Origin: Helicobacteraceae bacterium UBA6016
Lineage (GTDB): Bacteria; Campylobacterota; Campylobacteria; Campylobacterales; UBA6016
Direction of reading: 5' to 3'
Length of the DNA stretch: 22,414 nucleotides
Assembly: GCA_002428055.1 (NCBI GenBank)
Contig: DIZY01000114.1
Coordinates: forward strand, 454 to 22,867
The translations under genes were made by a program, and so were the position numbers. A model generated the notes under the pieces. It saw only the letters and a program-made list of their open reading frames with translations. It was not told the origin of the DNA and searched no databases. Of this stretch, positions 1 to 7,613 are shown in pieces. Within the stretch, counting starts at the first letter, position 1; each line of letters starts with the position of its first letter.

Positions 1-1
1 C

Positions 2-109
2 CAAAATGAGGTCTTCAGCAGACGGCTCTTGCGACTTGTCGCTCTTGAAAAAATATATTTATTCAGAGGGCTCAATTGCAAAAGTAATAATTTTGATAAA
101 GACAGATAA
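2..109 (+). CDS. 3' end of an unidentified gene (partial)
   Basis: The frame starting at base 2 stays open for 35 codons and ends with TAA at 107-109, three bases before the mnmH start. This spacing matches the tight packing of the downstream genes, so it is probably the C-terminal tail of the preceding gene in the same operon. The tail is basic and leucine-rich (it includes RRLLRLVALEKIYLF). I do not recognise the family, and the fragment is too short to assign a function. It could also be a chance open frame. Confidence 0.45.
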   Translation, partial: QNEVFSRRLLRLVALEKIYLFRGLNCKSNNFDKDR

Positions 110-112
110 CGA

Positions 113-1120
113 ATGATAACAACGATTGAGATAGAGACATTTATTGAAAATTTTGAGGAGTATGACCTCATTATAGATGCTAGAAGCCCGAAAGAGTACG
201 CATATTCTCATATACCAAAAGCGATAAATCTATATGCGCTTAGCGATACAGAGCACCATGAGGTAGGAACTATCTACAAGCAGGTATCACCTTTTGAGGC
301 GAGAGTCAAAGGGGCGGCGTTTGTATGTCTAAATGCAGCCGAACATATCAAAAAGTTACACCCGAAGTATACGCCAAAAGCGAAAATTGCAATTTACTGC
401 GCAAAAGGCGGAATGCGCTCATCATCGCTCGGGACTATTTTTTCCAGCATCGGTTATCGCATCGATAGGATAGTAGGCGGCTACAAGTCGTATCGTGGAT
501 TTGTTACAAAGTATCTGGAGTCGTTTCCTCCCGTTAATTTTATAACGCTTCGAGGCAACACCGGATGCGGCAAAAGCGAACTACTGCAACAACTTGACAA
601 TAGCATAGATTTAGAGGGAATGGCAAATCACTACGGCTCAGTATTTGGCGGAGCAAACGGAGCTCAACCGAGTCAAAAAGAGTTTCAAAACCGCCTAACG
701 CACGCCCTGCTCTCTTTAGACCGTAGCCGTCAAGTATTTATTGAGGGTGAAAGCATGCGTATCGGCTCTATCATGCTACCAACACGGCTATATGAAATGA
801 TGGAAACGGGTATGCAAGTGCGTATCAAAGCGCCTCTATCACAGCGAATAGAGCGGACGGTATCTATGTATGAAACGATTGACGACGACTATTTTACCTC
901 TTGCATGGAGAAAATAACGCCATACATTCCAAGAAAAGCCAAAGAAGAGGCGATTGACGCTTACGCATCAGGCAACAAAAGCAAAACCGCCGAAATACTG
1001 CTAATTGAGTATTATGATAAAGTTTACAAAAAGATGGCAAATATAGACTATGAACTAAACCACGAAGGTACGGTGCAGACACTCCAAGAGCTGATGGCTA
1101 TACGAAAGGATGTGCAATGA
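113..1120 (+). CDS. mnmH: tRNA 2-selenouridine(34) synthase MnmH (SelU/YbbB)
   Basis: This cytoplasmic enzyme replaces the sulfur of 2-thiouridine at the tRNA wobble position with selenium, using selenophosphate made by SelD. The 335-residue length fits the family. The N-terminal rhodanese domain (about residues 5-135) has the catalytic cysteine at C96 in the loop CAKGGMRSSS, where the family usually has CxGGMRS. A P-loop follows at about 148-155 (GNTGCGKS), belonging to the C-terminal nucleotide-binding-like domain. The last bases overlap the selD start (ATGA), so the two genes are translationally coupled and the substrate maker lies next to its user. The ATG at 113 sits three bases after an upstream stop. 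The family assignment is firm; activity is inferred. Confidence 0.95.
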   Translation: MITTIEIETFIENFEEYDLIIDARSPKEYAYSHIPKAINLYALSDTEHHEVGTIYKQVSPFEARVKGAAFVCLNAAEHIKKLHPKYTPKAKIAIYCAKGGMRSSSLGTIFSSIGYRIDRIVGGYKSYRGFVTKYLESFPPVNFITLRGNTGCGKSELLQQLDNSIDLEGMANHYGSVFGGANGAQPSQKEFQNRLTHALLSLDRSRQVFIEGESMRIGSIMLPTRLYEMMETGMQVRIKAPLSQRIERTVSMYETIDDDYFTSCMEKITPYIPRKAKEEAIDAYASGNKSKTAEILLIEYYDKVYKKMANIDYELNHEGTVQTLQELMAIRKDVQ

Positions 1121-2151
1121 ACATCGACGCAAAACTAACAAAATATGTCAGAGCCTCTGGGTGCGCCGCAAAGCTCTCTCCGGGCTCCTTATCTGCCGTC
1201 ACATGCCGCCTTGTATCGTTCCACAAGGATTTAATCGTCGGGTTTGAAGGCAATGAAGACGCCGGAGTCTACAAAATTAGCGATACGCTAGCAATGGTGC
1301 AGACGGTTGATTTTATCACGCCCGTCGTTGACGACCCTTTTATATACGGACAAATCGCCGCCGCAAACTCTCTTAGCGATGTTTTTGCAATGGGCGGTGA
1401 GGCAAAAACCGCTCTTAATATCGTAGGCTTTGATGCAAAGCACCATACAAGCGAGATTTTGGGTGAGATACTACGAGGCGGACAGAGTAAGGCCGAGGAG
1501 TGCGGAGCGGTAATAGTAGGCGGTCATACGATTGAGACACCGGAGATGATTTACGGCTTGTCCTGTACCGGTTTTGTGCATCCTGAGCGTGTTTTGCGCA
1601 ACAATACCGTCCAAGAAGGCGATGTGATAATTTTGACCAAACCTCTTGGAATGGGTATTTTGATTACGGCGATTAAAGGCGATTTGCTGGATATGCCAAC
1701 AATGAAACGGGTCGCCGAAAATCTTTGCGCACTCAACTATCAGGCCTCGCTAATCGCTAGAGAGTTTGAGGCTCATGCATGTACCGATGTGACCGGTTTT
1801 GGCTTTTTGGGGCATCTACAGGAGATGAGCGCAGGGCGGCTCACCATAAGCGTAAATGCCGACGCCGTTCCATTCTTTGCGGAGGCTGAAGGGATGGCAG
1901 AGATGGGAATAATTCCGGAGGGAACATACGCCAACAAGGAGTATTTACAGACAAAAGTGCGCTTTTGCAGAGATATAGGTTTTGCAAAAGAGATGATTTT
2001 GTTTGATGCGCAAACCTCCGGCGGACTTTTGATTGCCCTCAAAGCGTCATCTGCGGATGATATGATACGAAGATGCGCCGATATGGGGATAGCGGCCGCT
2101 TGTGTGGCTGAAGTTATCGCAAAAACAGATGCGGATATTGTCGTAAAATAA
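1117..2151 (+). CDS. selD: Selenide, water dikinase (selenophosphate synthetase)
   Basis: SelD makes selenophosphate from selenide and ATP, the selenium donor for MnmH and for selenocysteine synthesis. The 344-residue length is typical. The N-terminal active-site segment reads SGCAAKLSPG. C16 and K19 correspond to the essential Cys17/Lys20 of the E. coli enzyme; this copy uses cysteine (TGC), not selenocysteine. The AIRS/PurM-like fold is visible through VDFITPVVDDPF, the GGHTIETPE segment, the DVTGFGFLGH motif and the QTSGGLL motif near the C-terminus. The start overlaps the mnmH stop by four bases, and a Tat-exported protein gene begins ten bases after its stop. Confidence 0.96.
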   Translation: MNIDAKLTKYVRASGCAAKLSPGSLSAVTCRLVSFHKDLIVGFEGNEDAGVYKISDTLAMVQTVDFITPVVDDPFIYGQIAAANSLSDVFAMGGEAKTALNIVGFDAKHHTSEILGEILRGGQSKAEECGAVIVGGHTIETPEMIYGLSCTGFVHPERVLRNNTVQEGDVIILTKPLGMGILITAIKGDLLDMPTMKRVAENLCALNYQASLIAREFEAHACTDVTGFGFLGHLQEMSAGRLTISVNADAVPFFAEAEGMAEMGIIPEGTYANKEYLQTKVRFCRDIGFAKEMILFDAQTSGGLLIALKASSADDMIRRCADMGIAAACVAEVIAKTDADIVVK

Positions 2152-2161
2152 GGAAGAAACA

Positions 2162-3232
2162 ATGCAAAGACGAGAATTTATACAAAAAACAGCCATGCTC
2201 GGCGCAATGGCTCTGTTGCCTGCTCTTGCGTACGGCACAGAACCTGTTAGCGTGTATGAGCTTACCTTTCATTTTGATTTGTCGGCTCGAAAAAACGAGT
2301 GTTCACTATGGATTCCTCTGCCATCCGACATTAAAGGATTTCAAAGCGTTACCGAACTTGGCGTTCGCACAAACGCCTCCACGGCTTTTGAAACAGCCGC
2401 CAATAGCTATGGAGCCCGTACTTTTTTTGCCGAATGGAAGAGAGGCGCAAATCAAAAAACAGTAGACATACTCATCAAAGTCGCCACACAAGACAGAAAG
2501 TGTGATTTTCGCAAAAGAGCGCTCTACTCTGAAGCCGTTAACGAAGCAAGACGCTTTTTGCTCCCCTCTGCACATATTCCAACGGATGGCAAAATAGCCG
2601 AAATGGCCTCAAAAATCGTAGGAAATGAAAAAGACGAACTCAAAAAAGCAAAAAAAATATATGACTGGATTGTGGCAAATAGCTACCGTGACGAGAGTGT
2701 AAAAGGATGTGGTATCGGTAGTCCAAACGCAATGCTTGCCGAACTTGAAAAAAGCGGTAAAATGGGCGGCAAATGCCTAGATATGTCGGCTCTGTGCGTA
2801 GCTTTAATGCGCGCCTCAAAGATTCCGGCTCGTGAAGTTTTGGGTATACGACTCGGCGCTTCGACTCTCTCTGCGGCATTTGGAAGCGGGGAAGATATTA
2901 CGAAAGCCCAACACTGCAAGGTGGAGTTTTTTATCTCCTCGATCGGCTGGATTCCGTGCGACCCGGCGGACATTACAAAATTGGTTTTAAAAGAGCAGAT
3001 TGTCAAAGACTCCCCGAGGGCAAAAGCGCTAGCCGAAAAGTTTTTCGGTTTTTGGGAGAATAACTGGCTAGCTCTCAACTATGCAAGGGATATAGAGCTT
3101 TATCCGGCAAATACACAAGGTGTGCTTGACCAATTCGGCTATGTGTACGGAGAGGATGGCGGCGAATATATCGATCCATTCTCACCTTCAGCATACAGCT
3201 ACAAATTTACATCCAAGAAAATCTATTCATGA
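2162..3232 (+). CDS. Tat-exported transglutaminase-like domain protein
   Basis: The N-terminus carries a twin-arginine signal (QRREFIQK followed by a hydrophobic stretch to about residue 24), so the folded protein is probably sent to the periplasm. Residues about 155-275 form a transglutaminase-like core with a plausible catalytic triad: C205 in GGKCLDMSALC, H251 in QHCKVEFF and D267 in CDPAD. Bacterial members of this superfamily are usually cysteine proteases or amidases, and the substrate here is unknown. An SD-like GGAAG lies just before the ATG. The gene sits between selD and a TusA-MerT fusion and overlaps the latter by four bases (ATGA), so it is co-expressed with selenium genes. Why that is so is not clear from the sequence. 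Confidence 0.8.
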   Translation: MQRREFIQKTAMLGAMALLPALAYGTEPVSVYELTFHFDLSARKNECSLWIPLPSDIKGFQSVTELGVRTNASTAFETAANSYGARTFFAEWKRGANQKTVDILIKVATQDRKCDFRKRALYSEAVNEARRFLLPSAHIPTDGKIAEMASKIVGNEKDELKKAKKIYDWIVANSYRDESVKGCGIGSPNAMLAELEKSGKMGGKCLDMSALCVALMRASKIPAREVLGIRLGASTLSAAFGSGEDITKAQHCKVEFFISSIGWIPCDPADITKLVLKEQIVKDSPRAKALAEKFFGFWENNWLALNYARDIELYPANTQGVLDQFGYVYGEDGGEYIDPFSPSAYSYKFTSKKIYS

Positions 3233-3840
3233 CTCTAAACTGCCGTGATATGGCATGTCCGCAACCGGTACTAGAGACCAAAAAAGCGCTTGAGTCGCTT
3301 TCTTTTGGAGAAAAACTAATCTTAGAGGTCAATACACTATCCGGACGCGAAAACTGCAAACGGTTTGCAATGTCGCAAAATTGCGATTTTGTCGAAGAGT
3401 CGGCCGAGGATGGAGCGACTCGCCTTATAATTACAAAAGGGAGTAGCTTCATAAATCGCCCGGATGAAGAAAATCCGATTGATGCCATGATAATCCGTGA
3501 GCAAAAAAATACGCTATTCGTTCTTGCCGGAGCGTTTGTGGCTGCATTGTTATCGGCGTCGTGCTGTCTTATTCCTACGCTGTTTTTGATATTTGGCGTA
3601 TCTTTTGCCGGAGTCGTCAATGTTCCGGCGCTCTTTGAGTATCGTTGGCTTTTTACGCTTGCGGCGGCGACGATGCTTGGTATAGGGTTTTACAAAACGG
3701 TGCTTAAAAAGCAGATTGAGTGCGATTGCGAACCTAGCTTTTTGTCAAGAGCCCTAAAGGCGCTCTTTTGGGCACTGTTTTTACTTAGTCTTGCCGTTTT
3801 ATTTTATCCGCTGTATGAAGGATTTTTATGGGGCGAATAG
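3229..3840 (+). CDS. TusA/SirA-type sulfur (selenium?) carrier domain fused to a MerT-like membrane domain
   Basis: Residues 1-70 form a TusA/YedF-like domain with the signature CPQP; the persulfide-carrying cysteine is C10. The rest resembles the mercury transporter MerT: three predicted membrane helices (about 94-116, 126-156 and 172-196), a vicinal cysteine pair C112-C113 at the start of TM1 in SASCCLIP, and a second pair C165/C167 in the loop between TM2 and TM3. In MerT these pairs relay the ion across the membrane. TusA-like YedF proteins are known companions of selD, usually with a DsrE-like domain or beside the transporter YedE. Here the carrier is joined directly to a transporter. 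I infer import of selenium, or of a thiophilic ion, with hand-over to a cytosolic thiol. The start overlaps the upstream stop by four bases. Confidence 0.8.
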   Translation: MTLNCRDMACPQPVLETKKALESLSFGEKLILEVNTLSGRENCKRFAMSQNCDFVEESAEDGATRLIITKGSSFINRPDEENPIDAMIIREQKNTLFVLAGAFVAALLSASCCLIPTLFLIFGVSFAGVVNVPALFEYRWLFTLAAATMLGIGFYKTVLKKQIECDCEPSFLSRALKALFWALFLLSLAVLFYPLYEGFLWGE

Positions 3841-4088
3841 CGTTAGCTATTTTATTGTGCTCTGCTTTTTTGTCAGCCAAGGATTGGAAACTACATGTTA
3901 AAGGTATGCACTGTATAGCTTGCACGCTAGCGGTAAAAAAAGCGCTTCTTTCGGTTGGTGGGGTCAAGGAAGCCAAGGTAAACTTCAAAACCCAAGCCGC
4001 CCTTGTAGAAGCGGATGAGAGCGTTACGATTCAAACTATGCAAAAGGCGGTAGAGGCAACCGGCTACAAAATAGATACGCCGCAATAA
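3828..4088 (+). CDS. MerP-like periplasmic heavy-metal-associated (HMA) domain protein
   Basis: This 86-residue protein has a cleavable signal peptide (hydrophobic to about residue 17, ending FLSA) followed by a single HMA domain with the CxxC motif GMHCIACT (C29 and C32). In mer operons MerP captures the ion in the periplasm and passes it to MerT. The same relation is likely here, because the gene overlaps the TusA-MerT fusion by 13 bases and has a good SD (GAAGGA) five bases before its ATG. The CxxC lies in a P-type-ATPase-like context rather than the exact MerP GMTCAAC. No merA, merB or merR is nearby, which argues against a classical mercury-resistance operon. Confidence 0.8.
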   Translation: MGRIALAILLCSAFLSAKDWKLHVKGMHCIACTLAVKKALLSVGGVKEAKVNFKTQAALVEADESVTIQTMQKAVEATGYKIDTPQ

Positions 4089-4112
4089 ATAGGCTGATAT
4101 TTTTAAGTAAAT

Positions 4113-4141
4113 TTTACATACCATAGACACATATCTACAAT
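4113..4141 (+). promoter_or_regulatory. Sigma-70-type promoter of the lipoprotein gene
   Basis: TTTACA at 4113-4118 and TACAAT at 4136-4141 are separated by 17 bases, close to the sigma-70 consensus. An SD (AAGGA, 4150-4154) follows six bases before the ATG at 4161. This makes the lipoprotein gene an independent transcription unit. Confidence 0.65.
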
Positions 4142-4160
4142 TTAAAATAAAGGAAACGGT

Positions 4161-4775
4161 ATGCGCAGTTTGTTTTCCGGAATTGCTTTTACACTATTAA
4201 CGCTTGTTTTTGCGGGGTGCGCCGCATCGTCAGGCTCTTCTTCATCTTCCGCATCAAACTCTCAGGCTTCCTCCACCAAGAGCGCCGCTCCAACGGAACA
4301 GCTTACGGAGCAGGGCGTCAAACTGGGTGTTTACTACGCAAAAGTCGGTTTTTGGTTTGAAAAAAATAAAAACTACTCTACAAACTACGCCAAAGGCACA
4401 TTCGTATCTGCCGGTTCAAAAGTGCAGATAGTCGCTACCGACAGCAATGAAATAGAGCTTACGGTGCCGGGGCTAGGCGATGCTAAAGTACGCATGGAAA
4501 ATGTCGAAAAATACACACAGCTGAATGTAAAAGGTCTAGTTGAGCGCACTTTTTCGGCTACTCCAGTAAAAATAAGCGGCTCTCACGCTGAAGCTATCAA
4601 AAGCGGAAATGTAATAGTCGGAATGACAAAAAATGAAGTCATTATGGCAAGAGGCTACCCTCCGGTGCACGAGACTCCAACGCTAAAAATGGATGAGTGG
4701 CACTATTGGAAACATAGATTCGGAAGAACTTTTATATATTTCAAAAACGACAAAGTCACTTCCATAAAAGGCTAA
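4161..4775 (+). CDS. Outer-membrane-type lipoprotein with BamE/SmpA-like C-terminal segment
   Basis: A type II signal peptide ends in the lipobox VFAGC, with the lipidated cysteine at C20. A low-complexity Ser/Ala linker (about 21-45) follows. The C-terminal part (about 150-204) contains GMTKNEVIMARGYPPV and an aromatic strand pattern (DEWHYWKHRFGR) resembling BamE/SmpA-like small lipoproteins. The middle region (about 50-140) may be a small beta domain. It has its own promoter and ends at a hairpin, so it is probably not part of the selenium operon. Its role is unknown; a cell-envelope function is inferred from the lipobox. Confidence 0.75.
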   Translation: MRSLFSGIAFTLLTLVFAGCAASSGSSSSSASNSQASSTKSAAPTEQLTEQGVKLGVYYAKVGFWFEKNKNYSTNYAKGTFVSAGSKVQIVATDSNEIELTVPGLGDAKVRMENVEKYTQLNVKGLVERTFSATPVKISGSHAEAIKSGNVIVGMTKNEVIMARGYPPVHETPTLKMDEWHYWKHRFGRTFIYFKNDKVTSIKG

Positions 4776-4785
4776 AAACCAAAAC

Positions 4786-4805
4786 GGACGGCTTTGGGGT
4801 CGTCC
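4786..4805. terminator. Hairpin between convergent genes, probable bidirectional terminator
   Basis: GGACGGC and GTCGTCC form a seven-base-pair stem (one G-T pair) with a six-base loop. The hairpin lies between the lipoprotein stop (4775) and the end of the halogenase-like gene (4813). The flanks are A-rich on the left and T-rich on the right, but there is no long U tract, so the call is moderate. Confidence 0.5.
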
Positions 4806-4812
4806 ATACTTC

Positions 4813-6045
4813 TTATTTACCATCTCCTATCTGCGTTATCATCGTATCAAGAGCCGCTCTCGGACTTCTCACAAAAATATTTTTATCTTCCCACACATAC
4901 CCGCCAAGCACTGATGAGATTGAGCGTTTGATATGCTCCAATTTTTGCGGCGCAAAGAAGACTTTTTGGAGCCTACCGTCATACCATGCCTTTACAAACT
5001 CCCTAAAGACATTGATGCCCTTCATCATATAATCGACATACTCGCCCTGCCAATCTACGCTCTCATTTTTTAGTGTCCTGTCTATCATCTGCGCTGCGCG
5101 GTAGCCGGACTCAAGCGCAAGCGTAACGCCGGATGAGAATACCGGATCCAAAAACTCCGTAGCGTTGCCCGCCATGCAGTAGTTTTTGCCGTACATCGAC
5201 TTGACATTTGCGCTGTAACCGTCTATTTTGCCAACAGGGAGTATCTTTTCTGCGTTTTCGAATCGCTCTTTTGCGCCTGGCGTAGTGGCGATGATATGGT
5301 CCATAAACTCCTCGTTGCTCATACCGTGCTTTTGGAAAAACGCTTCGGTGCATACGACGCCGATAGATGTAATGCCATCGCTAAACGGAATAGTCCATAT
5401 CCACGCCTCGTTATCGCCGTGAACATAGATGTAGATGTAGCCGTTTGTGGCGTCAGCGGGTCGTTTGTCATTTTTGATACGAGTAAATACAGCGCTTCGT
5501 ATCTCAAGTTCGCTTGGTTCGTCAAGACCGAGAAGTCTAGGGAAAACACGCCCGTAGCCAGATGCGTCAAGCGCAAACTTGGCCTTAAAAGTGTATTCGT
5601 TGCCCTCTTCGTCTTTTGCTTTTGCCGTAGTCGTCTCTGGGTCAAAAGCGGTTATCTCCGTCTTTTCAAACAGCTTTGCCCCAAAACCGACGGCTTGATC
5701 CAAAAGCAGCTTGTCAAAATCCTCTCGTTTGACCTGAAAAGATGTGCCGTGCGCCTGCCCGATGTTCTCATAGAAGTGATATACCTCTTTATCGTCGCCT
5801 CTTTCAAAACATGCGCCCTCTTTTAGCATAAAGCCGTGCTCTTTGACTTTATCTAGCATATTATTGAGTTCCAAAAGCTCATTGCATCTCGGAAGCAGCG
5901 ACTCGCCTATGACAAAACGGGGAAAAGGTACTTTTTCTACTATGGAAACACTGTATCCTTTTTGGACCAAATGCGCCGCCGCAATAGACCCCGCCGGTCC
6001 GCCGCCGACAATTAAAACATCCGATACTATTTCGTTACCCAGCAC
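4813..6045 (-). CDS. FAD-dependent oxidoreductase of the flavin halogenase / geranylgeranyl-reductase type
   Basis: This 410-residue flavoprotein has an N-terminal FAD-binding motif GGGPAG (14-19), and ALDASGYGR (about 169-177) as a second FAD contact. It also carries two hallmarks of FADH2-dependent halogenases: a W-x-W-x-I-P motif (WIWTIP, 215-220) and a lysine (K75) in the context GFMLKEGACFERG, matching the catalytic lysine segment of phenolic halogenases. Related proteins occur in aryl polyene and flexirubin clusters, where the pigments can be chlorinated. It could equally be a hydroxylase or reductase of the same fold. The start is GTG at 6045 with AAGGAG five bases upstream. It is the last gene of the leftward operon. 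Confidence 0.8.
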   Translation of the reverse strand: MLGNEIVSDVLIVGGGPAGSIAAAHLVQKGYSVSIVEKVPFPRFVIGESLLPRCNELLELNNMLDKVKEHGFMLKEGACFERGDDKEVYHFYENIGQAHGTSFQVKREDFDKLLLDQAVGFGAKLFEKTEITAFDPETTTAKAKDEEGNEYTFKAKFALDASGYGRVFPRLLGLDEPSELEIRSAVFTRIKNDKRPADATNGYIYIYVHGDNEAWIWTIPFSDGITSIGVVCTEAFFQKHGMSNEEFMDHIIATTPGAKERFENAEKILPVGKIDGYSANVKSMYGKNYCMAGNATEFLDPVFSSGVTLALESGYRAAQMIDRTLKNESVDWQGEYVDYMMKGINVFREFVKAWYDGRLQKVFFAPQKLEHIKRSISSVLGGYVWEDKNIFVRSPRAALDTMITQIGDGK

Positions 6046-6082
6046 CGACTCTCCTTCAAATATAGTTACAAATACAAATATA

Positions 6083-6841
6083 TCATAATGATTTTAATTC
6101 AAGCCCAAAATCATCATAAGCCGCCTGCAAAACCCCACGCACTCTCTCGCAAAACTCTTTTGAGCTTTCATTTTCACGCGCCGACATAGGCTTCAATATG
6201 GCTATCGTTATCTCGTGCGGCTGCGCGTCCACCCTTATCATACTTCCTTTTTTGTACACCTTGTCAGAGCCTAATATCACAATCGGAAGCACGGGAATAT
6301 TGGATGCGATAGAGAGCTTGAAGGCACCCTCTTTAAAAGCCAGTAGCTTATCCGTAGAGTTTCTGCTACCCTCCGGAAATATCAACACACTTGCGCCCTC
6401 TCTCAAAAATCTCTTAAAATCGTCGAATAGGTTGAAATACGACGCCGGAGAGTTGTCTGCAGCTATGTGTGCGCCTAGGAGATTTGAGACATGGCGGTAG
6501 ATAAACAGTCTTGTCAGCGGCTTGTTGGTGAATAGTACAATGTCGTGGATGAGCGACTCTATGAGTAAATAGTCCAAAAATGAGCGGTGCGTAGGGGTGA
6601 TAACAAAATTTTTGCAAGCGGTTAAGTTCTCTTTGCCGATAACGGTTATTTTGGAGATGGATGGTGAGAGATAAAACATAATGCGAAAAACATATTTGGT
6701 TACTTTTTGGAATGCCGCTCTGCCGTTTTGCCCCCTCAAAAGAGCTATCAAATATGCCGGATATGCCGCCGTCACAAAGCCGACGGTTATAGACGCCAAA
6801 AACAAAGAGTAGTCTACAAAACTAAGAAATATTTTTTTCAA
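6083..6841 (-). CDS. PlsC-like 1-acyl-glycerol-3-phosphate acyltransferase family protein
   Basis: This 252-residue membrane-associated acyltransferase has the catalytic HX4D motif (H85-R-S-F-L-D90) and the substrate-binding FPEGSRN (155-161), both diagnostic of the PlsC family. Hydrophobic N-terminal segments (about 5-35) suggest inner-membrane attachment. Acyltransferases of this family are regular members of aryl polyene clusters, where they may move the polyene acyl group onto a lipid or glycerophosphate carrier. That role is inferred; ordinary phosphatidate synthesis cannot be excluded. The start is TTG at 6841, overlapping the upstream membrane gene by 20 bases. Confidence 0.85.
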   Translation of the reverse strand: MKKIFLSFVDYSLFLASITVGFVTAAYPAYLIALLRGQNGRAAFQKVTKYVFRIMFYLSPSISKITVIGKENLTACKNFVITPTHRSFLDYLLIESLIHDIVLFTNKPLTRLFIYRHVSNLLGAHIAADNSPASYFNLFDDFKRFLREGASVLIFPEGSRNSTDKLLAFKEGAFKLSIASNIPVLPIVILGSDKVYKKGSMIRVDAQPHEITIAILKPMSARENESSKEFCERVRGVLQAAYDDFGLELKSL

Positions 6842-7358
6842 CGACTAGTTTTCCTATAATGATGTTGATAGCCAAAGTGACTCCAAAGAGAACATACCAG
6901 CCAAACGACGAGTATACCGCCCAAAGCAGCGTATCGCCGAAAATGAGCGTGTAGATATGTAGTCCGCTGTTGATGGCAAGCGTTATTATCCACCAGTTGT
7001 GTGAACTTGCCAAAAAAGCTTTTTGCCGCTCGCTTAGCTCCCCTTTTTTGAATCTTATCGTAGCCTCAAGCGGAATCGATTTTTTATTGATAGCATAAAG
7101 CGCAAAAACCGCCAAAAACCCTAGCGAAATCAGAAGCGGAGCAAAACGCAAATAGCTCTCATTGCCGAAAATAGCAGCAAATAGTGAACACACAAAAACG
7201 GCTAAAGGCAAAAAAAACGCCTCTTTTCTCTCTTTTTTGAGAGCAAGCGTCGCTATATGGGTAGCCGATAAAACAGTGAGCAAAATGCCCGTCGTCGTAA
7301 CATCAAAAAAATAGAGCAACGCCAATACAATAGGAGCGTAAAGCGTTGCCAGGAGCAT
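6822..7358 (-). CDS. Small polytopic membrane protein of the aryl polyene cluster (COG4648-like)
   Basis: This 178-residue protein has about six hydrophobic segments (roughly 5-25, 27-40, 48-64, 70-88, 121-140 and 145-170) separated by short charged loops. It resembles the COG4648-type membrane proteins that recur in aryl polyene clusters; that link is from memory and moderate. No catalytic motif is seen. Its ATG shares one base with the acyl carrier protein stop (TAATG), and its 3' end overlaps the PlsC-like gene by 20 bases, so it is tightly co-translated. It is the only gene of this operon that starts with ATG. Function is unknown; a membrane scaffold or export role is possible. Confidence 0.7.
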   Translation of the reverse strand: MLLATLYAPIVLALLYFFDVTTTGILLTVLSATHIATLALKKERKEAFFLPLAVFVCSLFAAIFGNESYLRFAPLLISLGFLAVFALYAINKKSIPLEATIRFKKGELSERQKAFLASSHNWWIITLAINSGLHIYTLIFGDTLLWAVYSSFGWYVLFGVTLAINIIIGKLVVEKNIS

Positions 7359-7600
7359 TAATTTGCGCTGTTTGCGGCGATAAAGTCTACGACATCGTTG
7401 ATTGTTTTTAGTCCGGCAACACTTTGTTGGTCAAGCTCTATGCCATAATGTTCGTTTATCATCGTAAAAAAATCAAAAGCGTCCAAAGAGTCCATGCCTA
7501 TATCGGCAAGCCCTTTGTCGCCATCGATTAGCTCCGAATTTTTTTCAAATTCGCCGACCAAAAAATCTTTCAGATGCGAAAAAATCTCCTCTTTATTCAC
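7358..7600 (-). CDS. Acyl carrier protein (first of two)
   Basis: This 80-residue acyl carrier protein has the 4'-phosphopantetheine attachment serine at S38 in the motif GMDSLDA. It is acidic and of normal ACP length and helix pattern. It would carry the growing polyene chain between the ketosynthases, ketoreductase and dehydratases encoded around it. The start is GTG at 7600 with an AAGGA seven bases upstream. It lies 13 bases after the ketosynthase stop. No phosphopantetheinyl transferase gene is visible in the window. Confidence 0.93.
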   Translation of the reverse strand: MNKEEIFSHLKDFLVGEFEKNSELIDGDKGLADIGMDSLDAFDFFTMINEHYGIELDQQSVAGLKTINDVVDFIAANSAN

Positions 7601-7613
7601 CGCTCAGTCCTTA

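Noticed and set aside
1..112. tRNA-Sec or SECIS-like element ahead of the selenium genes
   Set aside because: No cloverleaf or CCA-ended acceptor pairing is visible, and the stretch is an open frame ending just before mnmH.
1117..2151. SelD as a selenoprotein with an in-frame UGA
   Set aside because: The active-site codon at residue 16 is TGC (cysteine) and the frame has no internal TGA.
3229..4088. Classical mercury-resistance operon
   Set aside because: MerT- and MerP-like proteins are present, but merR, merA and merB are absent, MerT is fused to a TusA domain, and the neighbours are selenium genes.
5296..5826. Long plus-strand ORF opposite the halogenase-like gene
   Set aside because: It is a shadow frame: no domain is recognisable, and the minus-strand frame has clear FAD and WxWxIP motifs.
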